DNA of 21,283 nt from Hydrocurvibacter sp036169815 (GCA_036169815.1 JAVHOA010000023.1:1-21283); one strand, 5' to 3'. Positions 1 to 7,328 are shown, counted from the first letter of the stretch. Notes: a model not told the origin generated them from the sequence alone. Program-made: numbers and translations.

Positions 1-30
1 TTAAAAAGGCTTACATGTAAGCCTTTTTAA
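1..30. terminator. Palindromic bidirectional terminator after rny
   Basis: A perfect 30-base palindrome with TTACATGTAA at its centre (11-20) and A-runs and T-runs at its ends. Read on either strand it gives a GC-capped hairpin (GGCTTACA/TGTAAGCC) followed by TTTTT, the form of a Rho-independent terminator. It lies about 20 bases past the rny stop codon. The terminator and the iterated palindrome of this genome are the same element here. Confidence 0.8.
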
Positions 31-32
31 GC

Positions 33-42
33 TTACATGTAA
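33..42. repeat. TTACATGTAA iterated palindrome, second copy next to the terminator
   Basis: Exact copy of the 10-base palindrome, preceded by AAGC as in other copies, only 12 bases after the copy inside the terminator and 6 bases before the rny stop codon. Two copies side by side allow alternative pairing between them. Confidence 0.85.
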
Positions 43-48
43 AGAAGT

Positions 49-1617
49 TTATCGAGCGAAAACTGTTGTTCGCATCTCGCGGATTACATTGACTTTGATC
101 TCACCGGGATATTGGACTTTCTCCTCAATCTCTTTTGCAATCTCTTTTGCTAAAAGTACGGATTCATCGTCGTTTATCAGGGTTGCATTGACGATAACAC
201 GGAGTTCACGTCCTGCATTTATCGCATAACATTGTTTCACACCATGGTATCTTGTGGCAATCTCTTCAACCTGACTCACACGTTTTAAGAAACTCTCTAG
301 CACTTCACGTCGCGCTCCAGGACGAGCAGCAGAAAGCGCATCAGCAGCACAAACAGCGCCACACTCGATGCTTTTAATTTCTTCTTGTCCATGATGTGCA
401 TAGATGGCATTGATAATAACTTCGCCCTCGTTGTATCGCATACACACCTCTACGCCAAGATCAATATGATTTCCATCTACATCATGTGTCAAAGCCTTCC
501 CGATATCATGCAAGAGCCCTGCTCTTTTAGCAAGTATTGGATCTCCACCCATTTCAGCGGCCATCATTCCTGCTAGGTGCGCCACTTCAAGCGTATGCGC
601 GAGTGCATTTTGTCCATAACTTGCGCGGTATCGCAATCGCCCGATTAGCTTCATAAGCTCAGGATTCATAGGAGCGATTCCCATTTTTGCGACGACATCT
701 TCACCCTCTTGAAGAATTTTCTCTTCAAACTCGTCACATACTTTTTGGTATATCTCCTCAATGCGTGCTGGTTGGATACGTCCATCTTCCACAAGAAGCT
801 CTATAGTTTTTGTGGCAATCGCACGACGATAGAGATTAAAACTACTCACAACAATCGTATTTGGCGTATCATCAATAATAATATCCACACCCAAAACCAT
901 CTCAAGCGTTTTGATATTGCGACCTTCTCTACCAATAATACGCCCTTTGAGCTCATCACTTTCAAGGTAAACATTGTTTACAAGTCGCTCACTTGCAAAC
1001 TCTCCAGCGAAGCGTGTTGTCGCTTGCGCTAAGATAAAGTTTGCTTTTCTTTGTCCTTCTGTTTTGGCTTCATTCTCATATTTACGAACAATATGCGAGA
1101 TATCGGCGCGCGAACTCTCTTCAACCTTTTGCAAGATCAATTTTTTCGCTTCCTCGCGAGTCATGCCCGCAGCACCCTCTAAAACACGGATGACATCATC
1201 AACCCGCGCTTCATAATCATTTTTCAGTAGTTGCAGCGCTTTTTCATTTCTTTTTAGTTTCAATCTTTCACTTGAAAGTACCAGATTTTCATTTTTAAGT
1301 TTTTGAGTTTCACTCTCTTTGTATCGGTTAAACTCACTCTCTTTTTTCAAAAACTCATCTGTGCGCTCTTGAAGATCACGTTTGACCTGATCCTTAATGC
1401 TTTCATACTCTTTTTTTGCTTCTAACTCGATCTCTTGAGATTTAAGAGTTGCTTTATGCAAAAGTAGTTCAGCTTCGCTTTCAATAGCTTTTGCTTTTGC
1501 TTTTGCTTGTTCGACATAGATATCAAAATTGGCATGTGAAACTTTTTTAGAAATGAAAAAAACTACCACCCCGCTTGCTACGGCTACTAAAGCCCCTAAA
1601 AGCACCATGGTTAGCAT
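49..1617 (-). CDS. rny: Ribonuclease Y (membrane-anchored endoribonuclease)
   Basis: RNase Y starts decay of mRNA by endonucleolytic cleavage at the inner face of the membrane. The 522-residue protein has the full family layout: an N-terminal membrane anchor (about residues 1-22), a long charged coiled coil (about 30-190), a KH RNA-binding domain with the GRIIGREGRN loop at 225-234, and an HD metal-dependent phosphohydrolase domain with H341 and the H370-D371 pair in LLHDIGKA. Length is normal for the family. The start at 1617 is supported by GAAGG six or seven bases upstream. It overlaps the end of the upstream cyclo-ligase gene by 71 bases, so the two are almost certainly co-transcribed, and the palindromic hairpin at 1-30 ends the unit. 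Confidence 0.97.
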   Translation of the reverse strand: MLTMVLLGALVAVASGVVVFFISKKVSHANFDIYVEQAKAKAKAIESEAELLLHKATLKSQEIELEAKKEYESIKDQVKRDLQERTDEFLKKESEFNRYKESETQKLKNENLVLSSERLKLKRNEKALQLLKNDYEARVDDVIRVLEGAAGMTREEAKKLILQKVEESSRADISHIVRKYENEAKTEGQRKANFILAQATTRFAGEFASERLVNNVYLESDELKGRIIGREGRNIKTLEMVLGVDIIIDDTPNTIVVSSFNLYRRAIATKTIELLVEDGRIQPARIEEIYQKVCDEFEEKILQEGEDVVAKMGIAPMNPELMKLIGRLRYRASYGQNALAHTLEVAHLAGMMAAEMGGDPILAKRAGLLHDIGKALTHDVDGNHIDLGVEVCMRYNEGEVIINAIYAHHGQEEIKSIECGAVCAADALSAARPGARREVLESFLKRVSQVEEIATRYHGVKQCYAINAGRELRVIVNATLINDDESVLLAKEIAKEIEEKVQYPGEIKVNVIREMRTTVFAR

Positions 1618-2176
1618 TTTTTTTCCTTCGTTGTAACAATCTTTTCCTTGGCGTTATCAACATATCGCACGCTATATCATAATCATCACAAATATCTTTT
1701 TTCGTGTAACAGATTTGTGACTGTATAAAAATTTTATATGGGTCTTGATGAATCTTTTCAAAGAAACGATCATACATCCCTTTTCCAAATCCAATACGTC
1801 GCGATTTTTTGTCAACTCCAACCGCTGGAATAATAGCTACATCAATTTTATTTATATTTCTTAAACTGTTTCCCGCTTCATATATATTAAATTTTTTACG
1901 TGACAGCGGTAATCTGAATGGTACCATTTTAAAACTGATTTCTTCCATAAACGGAAGGTAAACCCTATTCTTTTTTCTAATCTCTTGCAGCGATTTTCTT
2001 ATATCTACTTCAAGATCAAGTGGCCAATAGTATAAAATATCAAGCCCTTGACAGTTTTTAAACAGATTGATTATTTGCGTATTCACAAGCTTGTCTCTAT
2101 ATATTTTATTAAATTTTTGTGAACTTCTTAACTTTTTTAAACAATAGCTACGAAACAGCTCTTTTGAGGTATCCAT
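1547..2176 (-). CDS. 5-formyltetrahydrofolate cyclo-ligase family protein
   Basis: Enzymes of this family convert 5-formyl-THF to 5,10-methenyl-THF using ATP, recycling a folate storage form. The family signature GFGKGMYDRFF is at residues 129-139, with IIPAVGVD just before it and an N-terminal basic helix. The reading frame is 209 residues, but family resemblance ends near residue 178 (ACDMLITP). The last 25-30 residues (RRKKNAN onward, rich in R, S and G) come from the 71-base overlap with rny and do not look like a folded domain. An A8 run (plus-strand T run 1617-1624) lies at that boundary: one extra A would end the protein a few residues later with KKC. The tail may therefore be a sequencing artefact or a true extension. 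Function is confident, C-terminus is not. Confidence 0.87.
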   Translation of the reverse strand: MDTSKELFRSYCLKKLRSSQKFNKIYRDKLVNTQIINLFKNCQGLDILYYWPLDLEVDIRKSLQEIRKKNRVYLPFMEEISFKMVPFRLPLSRKKFNIYEAGNSLRNINKIDVAIIPAVGVDKKSRRIGFGKGMYDRFFEKIHQDPYKIFIQSQICYTKKDICDDYDIACDMLITPRKRLLQRRKKNANHGAFRGFSSRSKRGGSFFHF

Positions 2177-2190
2177 CTACAATCTTTTGA

Positions 2191-2196
2191 TATAAT
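2191..2196 (+). promoter_or_regulatory. Sigma70-type -10 box (TATAAT) for the thioredoxin-like/ftsY operon
   Basis: TATAAT preceded by CTTTTGA and followed by TTCA, about 32 bases before the start codon. The same GATATAATTTCA string appears before fliL. It lies in the 51-base divergent spacer with the cyclo-ligase gene. Confidence 0.65.
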
Positions 2197-2227
2197 TTCA
2201 GATATTTTATCCAATTAAAGGTTTTAA

Positions 2228-2779
2228 ATGTTGAAAAAAACTCTCATACTCTCTCTTTTAAGCATTGCTCTTTTCTTTCAAGCGTGTGATAAAAATGAGA
2301 ACGAAAACGCTATGGTGGCAACAAGTACATTTGAACTCAAAGATCTCACTAACGACTCCCACACCGTGCAGAGAGCTGGAAATAACTTCAACCTCGATGG
2401 CAGTAAAGGTAAAATTATACTTTTTGATATCTTTGCAACGTGGTGTCCACCTTGCCGTGCTGAAGCAACACATCTAAGCGCGTTACAAGAAAAGTATAAA
2501 GACAATCTCATAGTCGCCGGCATCTCCATACAAAAAGATATCACAAAAGAGGAACTTACAGCTTTTTCAAAAGAGTACAACGCAAAATATATGTTGCTTT
2601 TGGGTGAAGAAAATCAACAAACAGCGCAGACTATCGCTTCAACGCTTCAAGGTGTCGAGGCAGATTTTCCAATCCCTTTAATGGCGATGTACAAAGATGG
2701 AATTCTTATCAATTTTTATGTTGGTGCTACACCCCAAGAAATTATTGAATCCGACATCAAAAAAGCACTGGACAAATAA
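2228..2779 (+). CDS. TlpA/ResA-like thiol-disulfide oxidoreductase, lipoprotein
   Basis: A thioredoxin-fold protein exported and probably lipid-anchored: hydrophobic signal at residues 3-19, then a lipobox-like FFQAC with Cys20 as the modified residue. The active site WCPPC has C73 and C76, and the cis-proline region is DFPIP later in the fold. Such proteins reduce or isomerise disulfides in the periplasm, often for cytochrome c maturation, but no cytochrome gene is adjacent so the substrate is unknown. The 183-residue length is typical. AAAGG lies seven bases before ATG. The stop codon overlaps the ftsY start by one base (TAATG), so translation of the two is coupled although their functions are not obviously related. 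Confidence 0.9.
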   Translation: MLKKTLILSLLSIALFFQACDKNENENAMVATSTFELKDLTNDSHTVQRAGNNFNLDGSKGKIILFDIFATWCPPCRAEATHLSALQEKYKDNLIVAGISIQKDITKEELTAFSKEYNAKYMLLLGEENQQTAQTIASTLQGVEADFPIPLMAMYKDGILINFYVGATPQEIIESDIKKALDK

Positions 2780-3663
2780 TGTTTAGTTTTATCAAACAGG
2801 GACTTTTAAAAACTGTTGAAGCCATTCGAACAGTTGCTCCAAAAAAAAAGATTACACTCAGTAAAAGTGAGTTGGAAGATATTTTGCTTGAATCTGATGT
2901 CGAATACGCTTTGGTAGAAATCATTTTAAATGAAATCTATCAAGAAAAAATTACTCGAGAAATTCTAGAATCAAAGCTCTTAGCAACCCTTGCTTATACA
3001 AAATATGAGGAACCAGCTTTTCAAAAACCCTTTGTAGAGCTTATCATCGGAGTCAATGGAGCTGGTAAAACAACAACTATTGCAAAACTTGCTTCAAAAT
3101 ATAAAAATGAGGGCAAACGTGTTATGTTGGGCGCAGCAGATACATTTAGAGCTGCAGCCATTGAACAACTGACACGTTGGGCAGACAAAATCGATGTGCC
3201 TATAGTTTTTTCACGTCAAGGGCATGATCCCTCAGCCGTTGCGTATGACACCATTGAATCCGCAAAAGCAAAAAATATGGACCATGTGATTATCGATACC
3301 GCAGGTCGGCTCCATACCCAAACAAATCTTGGCAATGAGCTCAAAAAAATCAACCGTATTTGCGAGAAAGCACACATTGGCGCACCTCACAGAACCCTTC
3401 TCATTATAGATGGAACACAAGGCAACTCGGCTATTGCACAAGCTAAAGCTTTCAATGAAATGATAGGAATTGATGGTATTATCATCACAAAACTTGATGG
3501 CACCGCAAAAGGCGGATCAATCTTTAGTATTGCATATGCACTCAAATTACCTATCTTTTACATTGGTGTTGGCGAACAGCCTGAGCATCTTGTGAAGTTT
3601 GATAAATATGAGTTTGTCAATGGGCTCTTAGATGCAATATTTGCAGAAAATGATGCCTCTTAA
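2779..3663 (+). CDS. ftsY: Signal recognition particle receptor FtsY
   Basis: GTPase that docks SRP-ribosome complexes at the membrane for co-translational insertion of membrane proteins. All SRP-GTPase motifs are present: P-loop GVNGAGKT at 91-98, DTFRAAA, DTAGR at 173-177, TKLD at 237-240 followed by GTAKGG, and GVGEQPEHL near the C-terminus. At 294 residues it lacks the long acidic N-terminal domain of the E. coli protein and keeps only a short helical N region, with FSFIKQGL as a likely membrane-contacting helix; short forms are usual in many bacteria. It starts within the stop codon of the preceding gene and is followed directly by a strong hairpin. Confidence 0.97.
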   Translation: MFSFIKQGLLKTVEAIRTVAPKKKITLSKSELEDILLESDVEYALVEIILNEIYQEKITREILESKLLATLAYTKYEEPAFQKPFVELIIGVNGAGKTTTIAKLASKYKNEGKRVMLGAADTFRAAAIEQLTRWADKIDVPIVFSRQGHDPSAVAYDTIESAKAKNMDHVIIDTAGRLHTQTNLGNELKKINRICEKAHIGAPHRTLLIIDGTQGNSAIAQAKAFNEMIGIDGIIITKLDGTAKGGSIFSIAYALKLPIFYIGVGEQPEHLVKFDKYEFVNGLLDAIFAENDAS

Positions 3664-3690
3664 AGTATGACAAAATGTCATACTTTTATT
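3662..3690 (+). terminator. Rho-independent terminator after ftsY
   Basis: Perfect 11-base stem AAAGTATGACA / TGTCATACTTT around an AAA loop, followed by TATT. It begins inside the ftsY stop codon. It separates ftsY from the radA promoter. Confidence 0.85.
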
Positions 3691-3709
3691 AAAAAAAATA
3701 CAATTCTTC

Positions 3710-3715
3710 TATAAT
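3710..3715 (+). promoter_or_regulatory. -10 box (TATAAT) for radA
   Basis: TATAAT after a T/A-rich stretch. Transcription should begin near 3722, giving a leader of about 80 bases that carries the palindrome at 3756-3767 and a tandem 9-base repeat just before the radA start. Confidence 0.65.
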
Positions 3716-3755
3716 GTAAATCCTATACAACTTACTCTTTATGATTTTAAAATAG

Positions 3756-3767
3756 CTTACATGTAAG
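3756..3767. repeat. CTTACATGTAAG iterated palindrome in the radA leader
   Basis: Exact 12-base palindrome between the radA -10 box and its start codon, about 35 bases before the start. It has no T-run after it, so it is not a terminator in this position. It could be an operator, a weak RNA hairpin or simply a genome-wide DNA site. Confidence 0.85.
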
Positions 3768-3784
3768 ACACTCTTGACATGGTA

Positions 3785-3802
3785 GGCTTCAAAGGCTTCA
3801 AA
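3785..3802 (+). repeat. Tandem 9-base repeat (GGCTTCAAA x2) at the radA start
   Basis: Two exact, adjacent copies end at the base before the preferred ATG. The second A-run and GG (AAAGG, 3791-3795) also form the likely ribosome-binding site. A duplication here also creates an in-frame upstream ATG at 3779, which lacks a ribosome-binding site. Confidence 0.7.
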
Positions 3803-5149
3803 ATGGCAAAGAAAAAAATTCTCTACGAGTGCCAACACTGTGGGCTCACCACTCCAAAATGGATGGGAAAATGTACAAATTGTGGCGCTTGGGATTCTTT
3901 TATAGAACTAAATGAAAGAGAACAAGAGGTGATAAAAAGCATCGCCTCTTCTGCAAATACACCAAGTAAAGCACTTGCAATGCCTGATATTACAGAGATT
4001 GATATTCCAAGATATTCATCCCTTGATTATGAGCTTGACACTGTTTTAGGCGGAGGCGTGGTTCCAGGTTCATTGACACTTATTGGAGGGAGTCCAGGGG
4101 TTGGCAAATCCACCCTGCTTTTAAAAATAGGCTCAAACATCGCCTCAACTGGAAAAAATGTTTTGTATGTCACAGGAGAAGAGTCACAAAGCCAAGTCAA
4201 ATTGCGATCCAATAGGCTTGGTTCAAATGAAAAAAATCTCTATCTTTTAAGCGAAATACGCCTTGAACAAGTTTTAAATGAACTCCATCATCGAGCGTAT
4301 GAATTTATTATTATCGATTCTATCCAAACCCTTTACTCAGAAGCTATCAGTTCTGCTCCTGGTTCGGTGACACAAGTAAGACAGATTACGTTTGAATTGA
4401 TGCGACTGGCCAAAGAGAAAAATATTGCCATCTTTATTATTGGACATATTACCAAAGAGGGATCCATTGCAGGACCGCGCGTTTTAGAACATATGGTAGA
4501 TACAGTGCTCTATTTTGAAGGAGATTCTTCTCAAGAGCTTCGGATTTTAAGAGGATTTAAAAACCGCTTTGGACCAACAAGTGAAATAGGTGTTTTTGAG
4601 ATGCGCAGCGATGGACTTGTAAGTGCCAAAGATATCTCATCACGGTTTTTCAACCGCAACACTTCCCAACCTGGTTCAGCTCTGACTGTTATCATGGAGG
4701 GTTCTCGCCCTATCATCTTAGAAGTGCAAGCGTTAGTTTCAGAGTCACACACGTCCAATCCAAAACGCCAAGCCACAGGATTTGATAATAATCGACTCAA
4801 TATGCTCTTGGCATTATTGGAGCGTAAGTTGGAGATTCCACTCAATAGCTATGATGTTTTTATCAATATTACAGGCGGTATAAAAATCAATGAAACAGCA
4901 GCAGATTTAGCGATTTTAGCGGCAATTATTAGCAGTTTTCGAGACCGAGCCATCTCTAAAGAAACAGTTTTTATTGGGGAGGTTTCTTTGGTTGGCGATG
5001 TAAGAGAAGTGTTTCAACTCGACATCCGTTTAAAAGAAGCCAAAATGCAAAATATTACCAAAGCGCTCATCGCAAAAAAGACGCTTGAAAAATCTGCTAT
5101 TAAAACATATATCGTCGATGAAGTGACAAAACTACTTGAATGGTTTTGA
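3803..5149 (+). CDS. radA: DNA repair protein RadA (RecA-like branch-migration ATPase)
   Basis: RadA helps process recombination intermediates by driving branch migration. Domain order is complete: C4 zinc finger with C10, C13, C24 and C27, RecA-like ATPase with Walker A GGSPGVGKS at 95-103, the RadA-specific KNRFG motif at 253-257, and a Lon-like C-terminal domain containing GGIKINETAADLA. The start at 3803 (MAKKK) is preferred over the in-frame ATG at 3779 because AAAGG lies seven bases upstream and RadA proteins usually begin just before the zinc finger. Length is then 448 residues, normal for the family. It has its own promoter and stands apart from ftsY. Confidence 0.97.
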   Translation: MAKKKILYECQHCGLTTPKWMGKCTNCGAWDSFIELNEREQEVIKSIASSANTPSKALAMPDITEIDIPRYSSLDYELDTVLGGGVVPGSLTLIGGSPGVGKSTLLLKIGSNIASTGKNVLYVTGEESQSQVKLRSNRLGSNEKNLYLLSEIRLEQVLNELHHRAYEFIIIDSIQTLYSEAISSAPGSVTQVRQITFELMRLAKEKNIAIFIIGHITKEGSIAGPRVLEHMVDTVLYFEGDSSQELRILRGFKNRFGPTSEIGVFEMRSDGLVSAKDISSRFFNRNTSQPGSALTVIMEGSRPIILEVQALVSESHTSNPKRQATGFDNNRLNMLLALLERKLEIPLNSYDVFINITGGIKINETAADLAILAAIISSFRDRAISKETVFIGEVSLVGDVREVFQLDIRLKEAKMQNITKALIAKKTLEKSAIKTYIVDEVTKLLEWF

Positions 5150-5168
5150 TAGTTTAGGATTATTTTTG

Positions 5169-5174
5169 TATAAT
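5169..5174 (+). promoter_or_regulatory. -10 box (TATAAT) for the small gene and carbonic anhydrase
   Basis: TATAAT preceded by TTTTTG, 31 bases before the ATG of the 85-residue gene, with AAGGAA between. The next gene follows after only 18 bases, so this promoter probably serves both. Confidence 0.65.
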
Positions 5175-5204
5175 GTTTCAAATACCAACGAAGGAAAATA
5201 GAGT

Positions 5205-5462
5205 ATGATAACCGCAGAATATAAGAGCGAAGAGCGCTATTCCAAGCTTTCTATTGTGTTTGACACCAAAGAAGAGGAGGATCAAATCTGCTCGGTTATA
5301 AAAAGCACTACGAAAGAAAACAGCATGAAACCAGAGATCTATTCATGCGAACTTCCTAAAAACAAAACAGTAATCACCATAGAATATCATGATGATTGCG
5401 ACCGTTCTTCTGGAATAATCTTCGAAACAATCATGAAAAAACTAGGCATATCTCACTGCTAA
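5205..5462 (+). CDS. Small soluble protein of unknown function
   Basis: I do not recognise this 85-residue protein. It has no signal peptide or membrane segment. The pattern of alternating hydrophobic strands (LSIVFD, TVITIEYH) around a charged helix (TKEEEDQICSVIKS) suggests a compact alpha/beta fold, and three cysteines are spread through it without a clear metal-binding pattern. AAGGAA is nine bases before ATG and a good promoter precedes it, so it is very likely a real gene. It is co-transcribed with the carbonic anhydrase 18 bases downstream. Size and topology loosely recall Pcc1-type subunits, but I see no diagnostic residue and do not claim this. Confidence 0.75.
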   Translation: MITAEYKSEERYSKLSIVFDTKEEEDQICSVIKSTTKENSMKPEIYSCELPKNKTVITIEYHDDCDRSSGIIFETIMKKLGISHC

Positions 5463-5480
5463 CGCCCAAAGGAAAATCTT

Positions 5481-6134
5481 ATGGATTTAAAAAAATTTGC
5501 AGAGGGTAATGAGCTTTTTAAAAAAATACACTTTAAAAAAAATGAGGAATCATTTCTTGAGTTGGCTCAAAACGGACAAAATCCAAAAACACTTTTTATT
5601 GGGTGTTCAGATTCAAGAGTCATACCCGATTTGATTGTGCAATCCAACCCGGGAGATCTTTTTGTTGTGCGTAATGTTGGAAATTTTGTCCCTCCTTTTC
5701 ATCCTGATGAGGACTACCATGCAACAGCTACGGGAATCGAGTACGCAGTAAGTGTTTTAAATGTGAGTGAGATTATTATATGTGGTCATTCCCATTGTGG
5801 AGCAATTAACCATCTTTATATGCCCATCAATGATGCATCGCTTGTACACACAAAAAAATGGCTTGATCTTGGAGAAAAAGCAAAATCGATGGCACTTTTG
5901 AGCCTTGGAATCAACTGCGAAAAAGAAAAACTTTTACGCATCACAGAGAAACTTTCGGTGATAGTGCAAATTGAAAATCTCTTAACATATCCAGAAGTAA
6001 AAGAAAAAGTTGATAATGACACCTTACATATTTATGGGTGGTACTACGATATAGAGACAGGAAGTATTGATTATTATGACCCTGATAGCTATCAGTTTAC
6101 ACCCCTCAATTCACTTGGAAAAAAAGTGATGTGA
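5481..6134 (+). CDS. Beta-class carbonic anhydrase
   Basis: Catalyses reversible hydration of CO2 to bicarbonate in the cytoplasm, supplying bicarbonate for carboxylation and balancing pH. The zinc ligands and catalytic dyad are visible: C42 with D44 and R46 in CSDSR, then H103 and C106 in GHSHCG. RNVGNF (64-69) is the conserved strand between them. Length is 217 residues, normal for bacterial beta enzymes. AAAGGAAAA precedes ATG. There is no signal peptide. The 3' end abuts the fliL promoter directly. Confidence 0.95.
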   Translation: MDLKKFAEGNELFKKIHFKKNEESFLELAQNGQNPKTLFIGCSDSRVIPDLIVQSNPGDLFVVRNVGNFVPPFHPDEDYHATATGIEYAVSVLNVSEIIICGHSHCGAINHLYMPINDASLVHTKKWLDLGEKAKSMALLSLGINCEKEKLLRITEKLSVIVQIENLLTYPEVKEKVDNDTLHIYGWYYDIETGSIDYYDPDSYQFTPLNSLGKKVM

Positions 6135-6140
6135 TATAAT
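6135..6140 (+). promoter_or_regulatory. -10 box (TATAAT) for fliL-acpS
   Basis: TATAAT begins one base after the carbonic anhydrase stop codon and is followed by TTCAAATAAAGGA, so the leader is very short and the ribosome-binding site lies at or near the transcript start. It looks like a sigma70 promoter rather than a sigma54 or sigma28 flagellar promoter. Confidence 0.6.
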
Positions 6141-6159
6141 TTCAAATAAAGGATTTACA

Positions 6160-6726
6160 ATGGCTGAAGATAAAAAACATGAAGATGAGGAAGTAGTACA
6201 AGAGAAGAAAAAATCTGGCTCTTTAATGCTTATTATTATTATTGTTGTTTTAATTGTGGTGATACTCGTAGGCGCTATCGTTGCAATTTTGATGATGGGT
6301 GGTGAGGAAAAAGCAGCAGAACATCAAGAGGGAAAAGTCATTGAAAAAGAGGTGCAGCAAGAGGAAGGGAAGCCTGAAGGGGAGAAAAAAGGAGCTGCGA
6401 CATCTGATAGAACCTTAGACAAGATTGGTACTCTTTTTGAACTCGAAGATTTTACGGTCAATCTCTTGAGCGAAAACGGGAGTCATTATCTCAAAGCAAA
6501 AATTTCTCTTGAACTCAGTGAACCAAAAATGGCTGAAGAGTTAGAGGTAAAAAAACCTGTTATTCGCGATAAGATTTTAAGAATTTTATCTTCAAAATCT
6601 CTCGAAGAGGTCTCAACACTCAAAGGCAAAGAAAAACTTGGCGAAGAGATGATGCAAGAGCTCAATGGTATGCTCAAAGATGGAAGTATCAATGGTGTCT
6701 ATTTTACGGATTTTGTCATCCAATAA
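6160..6726 (+). CDS. fliL: Flagellar basal body-associated protein FliL
   Basis: FliL surrounds or supports the stator units of the flagellar motor at the inner membrane. The 188-residue protein has a short charged cytoplasmic tail (1-20), one membrane helix rich in I and V (about 21-47), an acidic/lysine-rich linker (50-80) and the periplasmic FliL domain (about 84-188) with LGTLFELEDFTVNL and the C-terminal GSINGVYFTDFVIQ. The linker is longer than in enteric FliL. AAAGGA lies before the ATG. The stop codon overlaps the acpS start by one base (TAATG). No other flagellar gene is in the window, so this copy stands outside a flagellar operon. Confidence 0.95.
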   Translation: MAEDKKHEDEEVVQEKKKSGSLMLIIIIVVLIVVILVGAIVAILMMGGEEKAAEHQEGKVIEKEVQQEEGKPEGEKKGAATSDRTLDKIGTLFELEDFTVNLLSENGSHYLKAKISLELSEPKMAEELEVKKPVIRDKILRILSSKSLEEVSTLKGKEKLGEEMMQELNGMLKDGSINGVYFTDFVIQ

Positions 6727-7076
6727 TGATAGGTATTGATTTAGTTAAAACACAAAGAATGCAAAAAATGATGGAGCGATTTGCTGAGAAATCGCTTCGA
6801 AGATTTCTCTGCGAAGAGGAGATTAAACTTGTCAAAAACTACAAGACAGCTTCTGGATTTTGGGCTGCAAAAGAGGCTTGTTCAAAAGCGCTTGGAACGG
6901 GTATTGGTGCAGAATGTAGTTTTTTTGATATTGTTATCTCTAAAACCCCAAAGGGTGCTCCGACCCTGCAACTGAGTCAAAAAATTGTAGATAATTTTCA
7001 CATTAAAAGCAGCGCGCTTTCCATCACGCATGATGGAGAGTATGCGATTGCTGTGGTTGCACTTGAGTGTTTTTAA
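6726..7076 (+). CDS. acpS: Holo-[acyl-carrier-protein] synthase
   Basis: Transfers 4'-phosphopantetheine from CoA to the serine of apo-acyl carrier protein, needed for fatty acid synthesis. The two family signatures are present: MIGIDLVKTQRM at the N-terminus (magnesium ligand D5) and FWAAKEACSKALGTG (E50) in the middle. Length is 116 residues, typical of the AcpS type. It is translationally coupled to fliL through TAATG and its 3' end overlaps the convergent thiS-like gene by four bases. Confidence 0.96.
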   Translation: MIGIDLVKTQRMQKMMERFAEKSLRRFLCEEEIKLVKNYKTASGFWAAKEACSKALGTGIGAECSFFDIVISKTPKGAPTLQLSQKIVDNFHIKSSALSITHDGEYAIAVVALECF

Positions 7077-7273
7077 CCGCCTCCCACAAAATCTAAAAGC
7101 TCTACTTTATCACCATCGCTGAGCTTACATGTAGCCCAATTTTCCTGTTTTACTATCTCCATATTTAAAGCCGCTGCCATCACTTTCTCATCAAGTCCAA
7201 GTTGAGAAATAAGCATTTGTAAAACAATATCCTCTTGAAACTCTTTTATAACACCATTGACTACTACATTCAT
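7073..7273 (-). CDS. thiS: ThiS-like sulfur carrier protein
   Basis: ThiS carries sulfur as a C-terminal thiocarboxylate for synthesis of the thiazole ring of thiamine. The 66-residue protein starts MNVVVNG, has the central LGLDEKVMAAALN segment and ends in FVGGG, close to the usual diglycine end but with a third glycine. It stands alone with no thi or moe genes beside it, convergent with acpS and divergent from the helicase-like gene. Codons for ATCK contain a one-mismatch copy of the iterated palindrome (7125-7134). A MoaD-type carrier is the alternative, but size and the AAALN segment favour ThiS. Confidence 0.85.
   Translation of the reverse strand: MNVVVNGVIKEFQEDIVLQMLISQLGLDEKVMAAALNMEIVKQENWATCKLSDGDKVELLDFVGGG
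7124..7134. repeat. One-mismatch copy of the iterated palindrome inside thiS
   Basis: CTTACATGTAG: nine of ten palindrome positions match, with the usual GC before it on the plus strand. In the thiS frame it encodes part of ATCK. Confidence 0.6.
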
Positions 7274-7294
7274 TTATTCTCTTTTTTATTTAGA

Positions 7295-7300
7295 TATAAT
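7295..7300 (+). promoter_or_regulatory. -10 box (TATAAT) for the helicase-domain-like gene
   Basis: TATAAT preceded by TTTAGA, 28 bases before the preferred ATG at 7329, with AAGGA at 7319-7323. This argues that translation does not begin at the earlier ATG at 7257, which lies upstream of the promoter. Confidence 0.65.
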
Positions 7301-7328
7301 TCGCTCATTCAATTATACAAGGATTTCT

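Noticed and set aside
385..1216. Several plus-strand open frames opposite rny
   Set aside because: They lie wholly inside a complete RNase Y gene, lack ribosome-binding sites and have no recognisable protein features.
4027..4845. Antisense frames inside radA
   Set aside because: Shadows of a well-supported gene, without start signals or protein features.
5205..5462. Pcc1/KEOPS-like identity for the 85-residue protein
   Set aside because: Only size and strand-helix pattern agree; no diagnostic residues.
7257..7328. Upstream extension of the helicase-like gene from an ATG at 7257
   Set aside because: It lies upstream of the TATAAT box and the AAGGA site, both of which point to the ATG at 7329.
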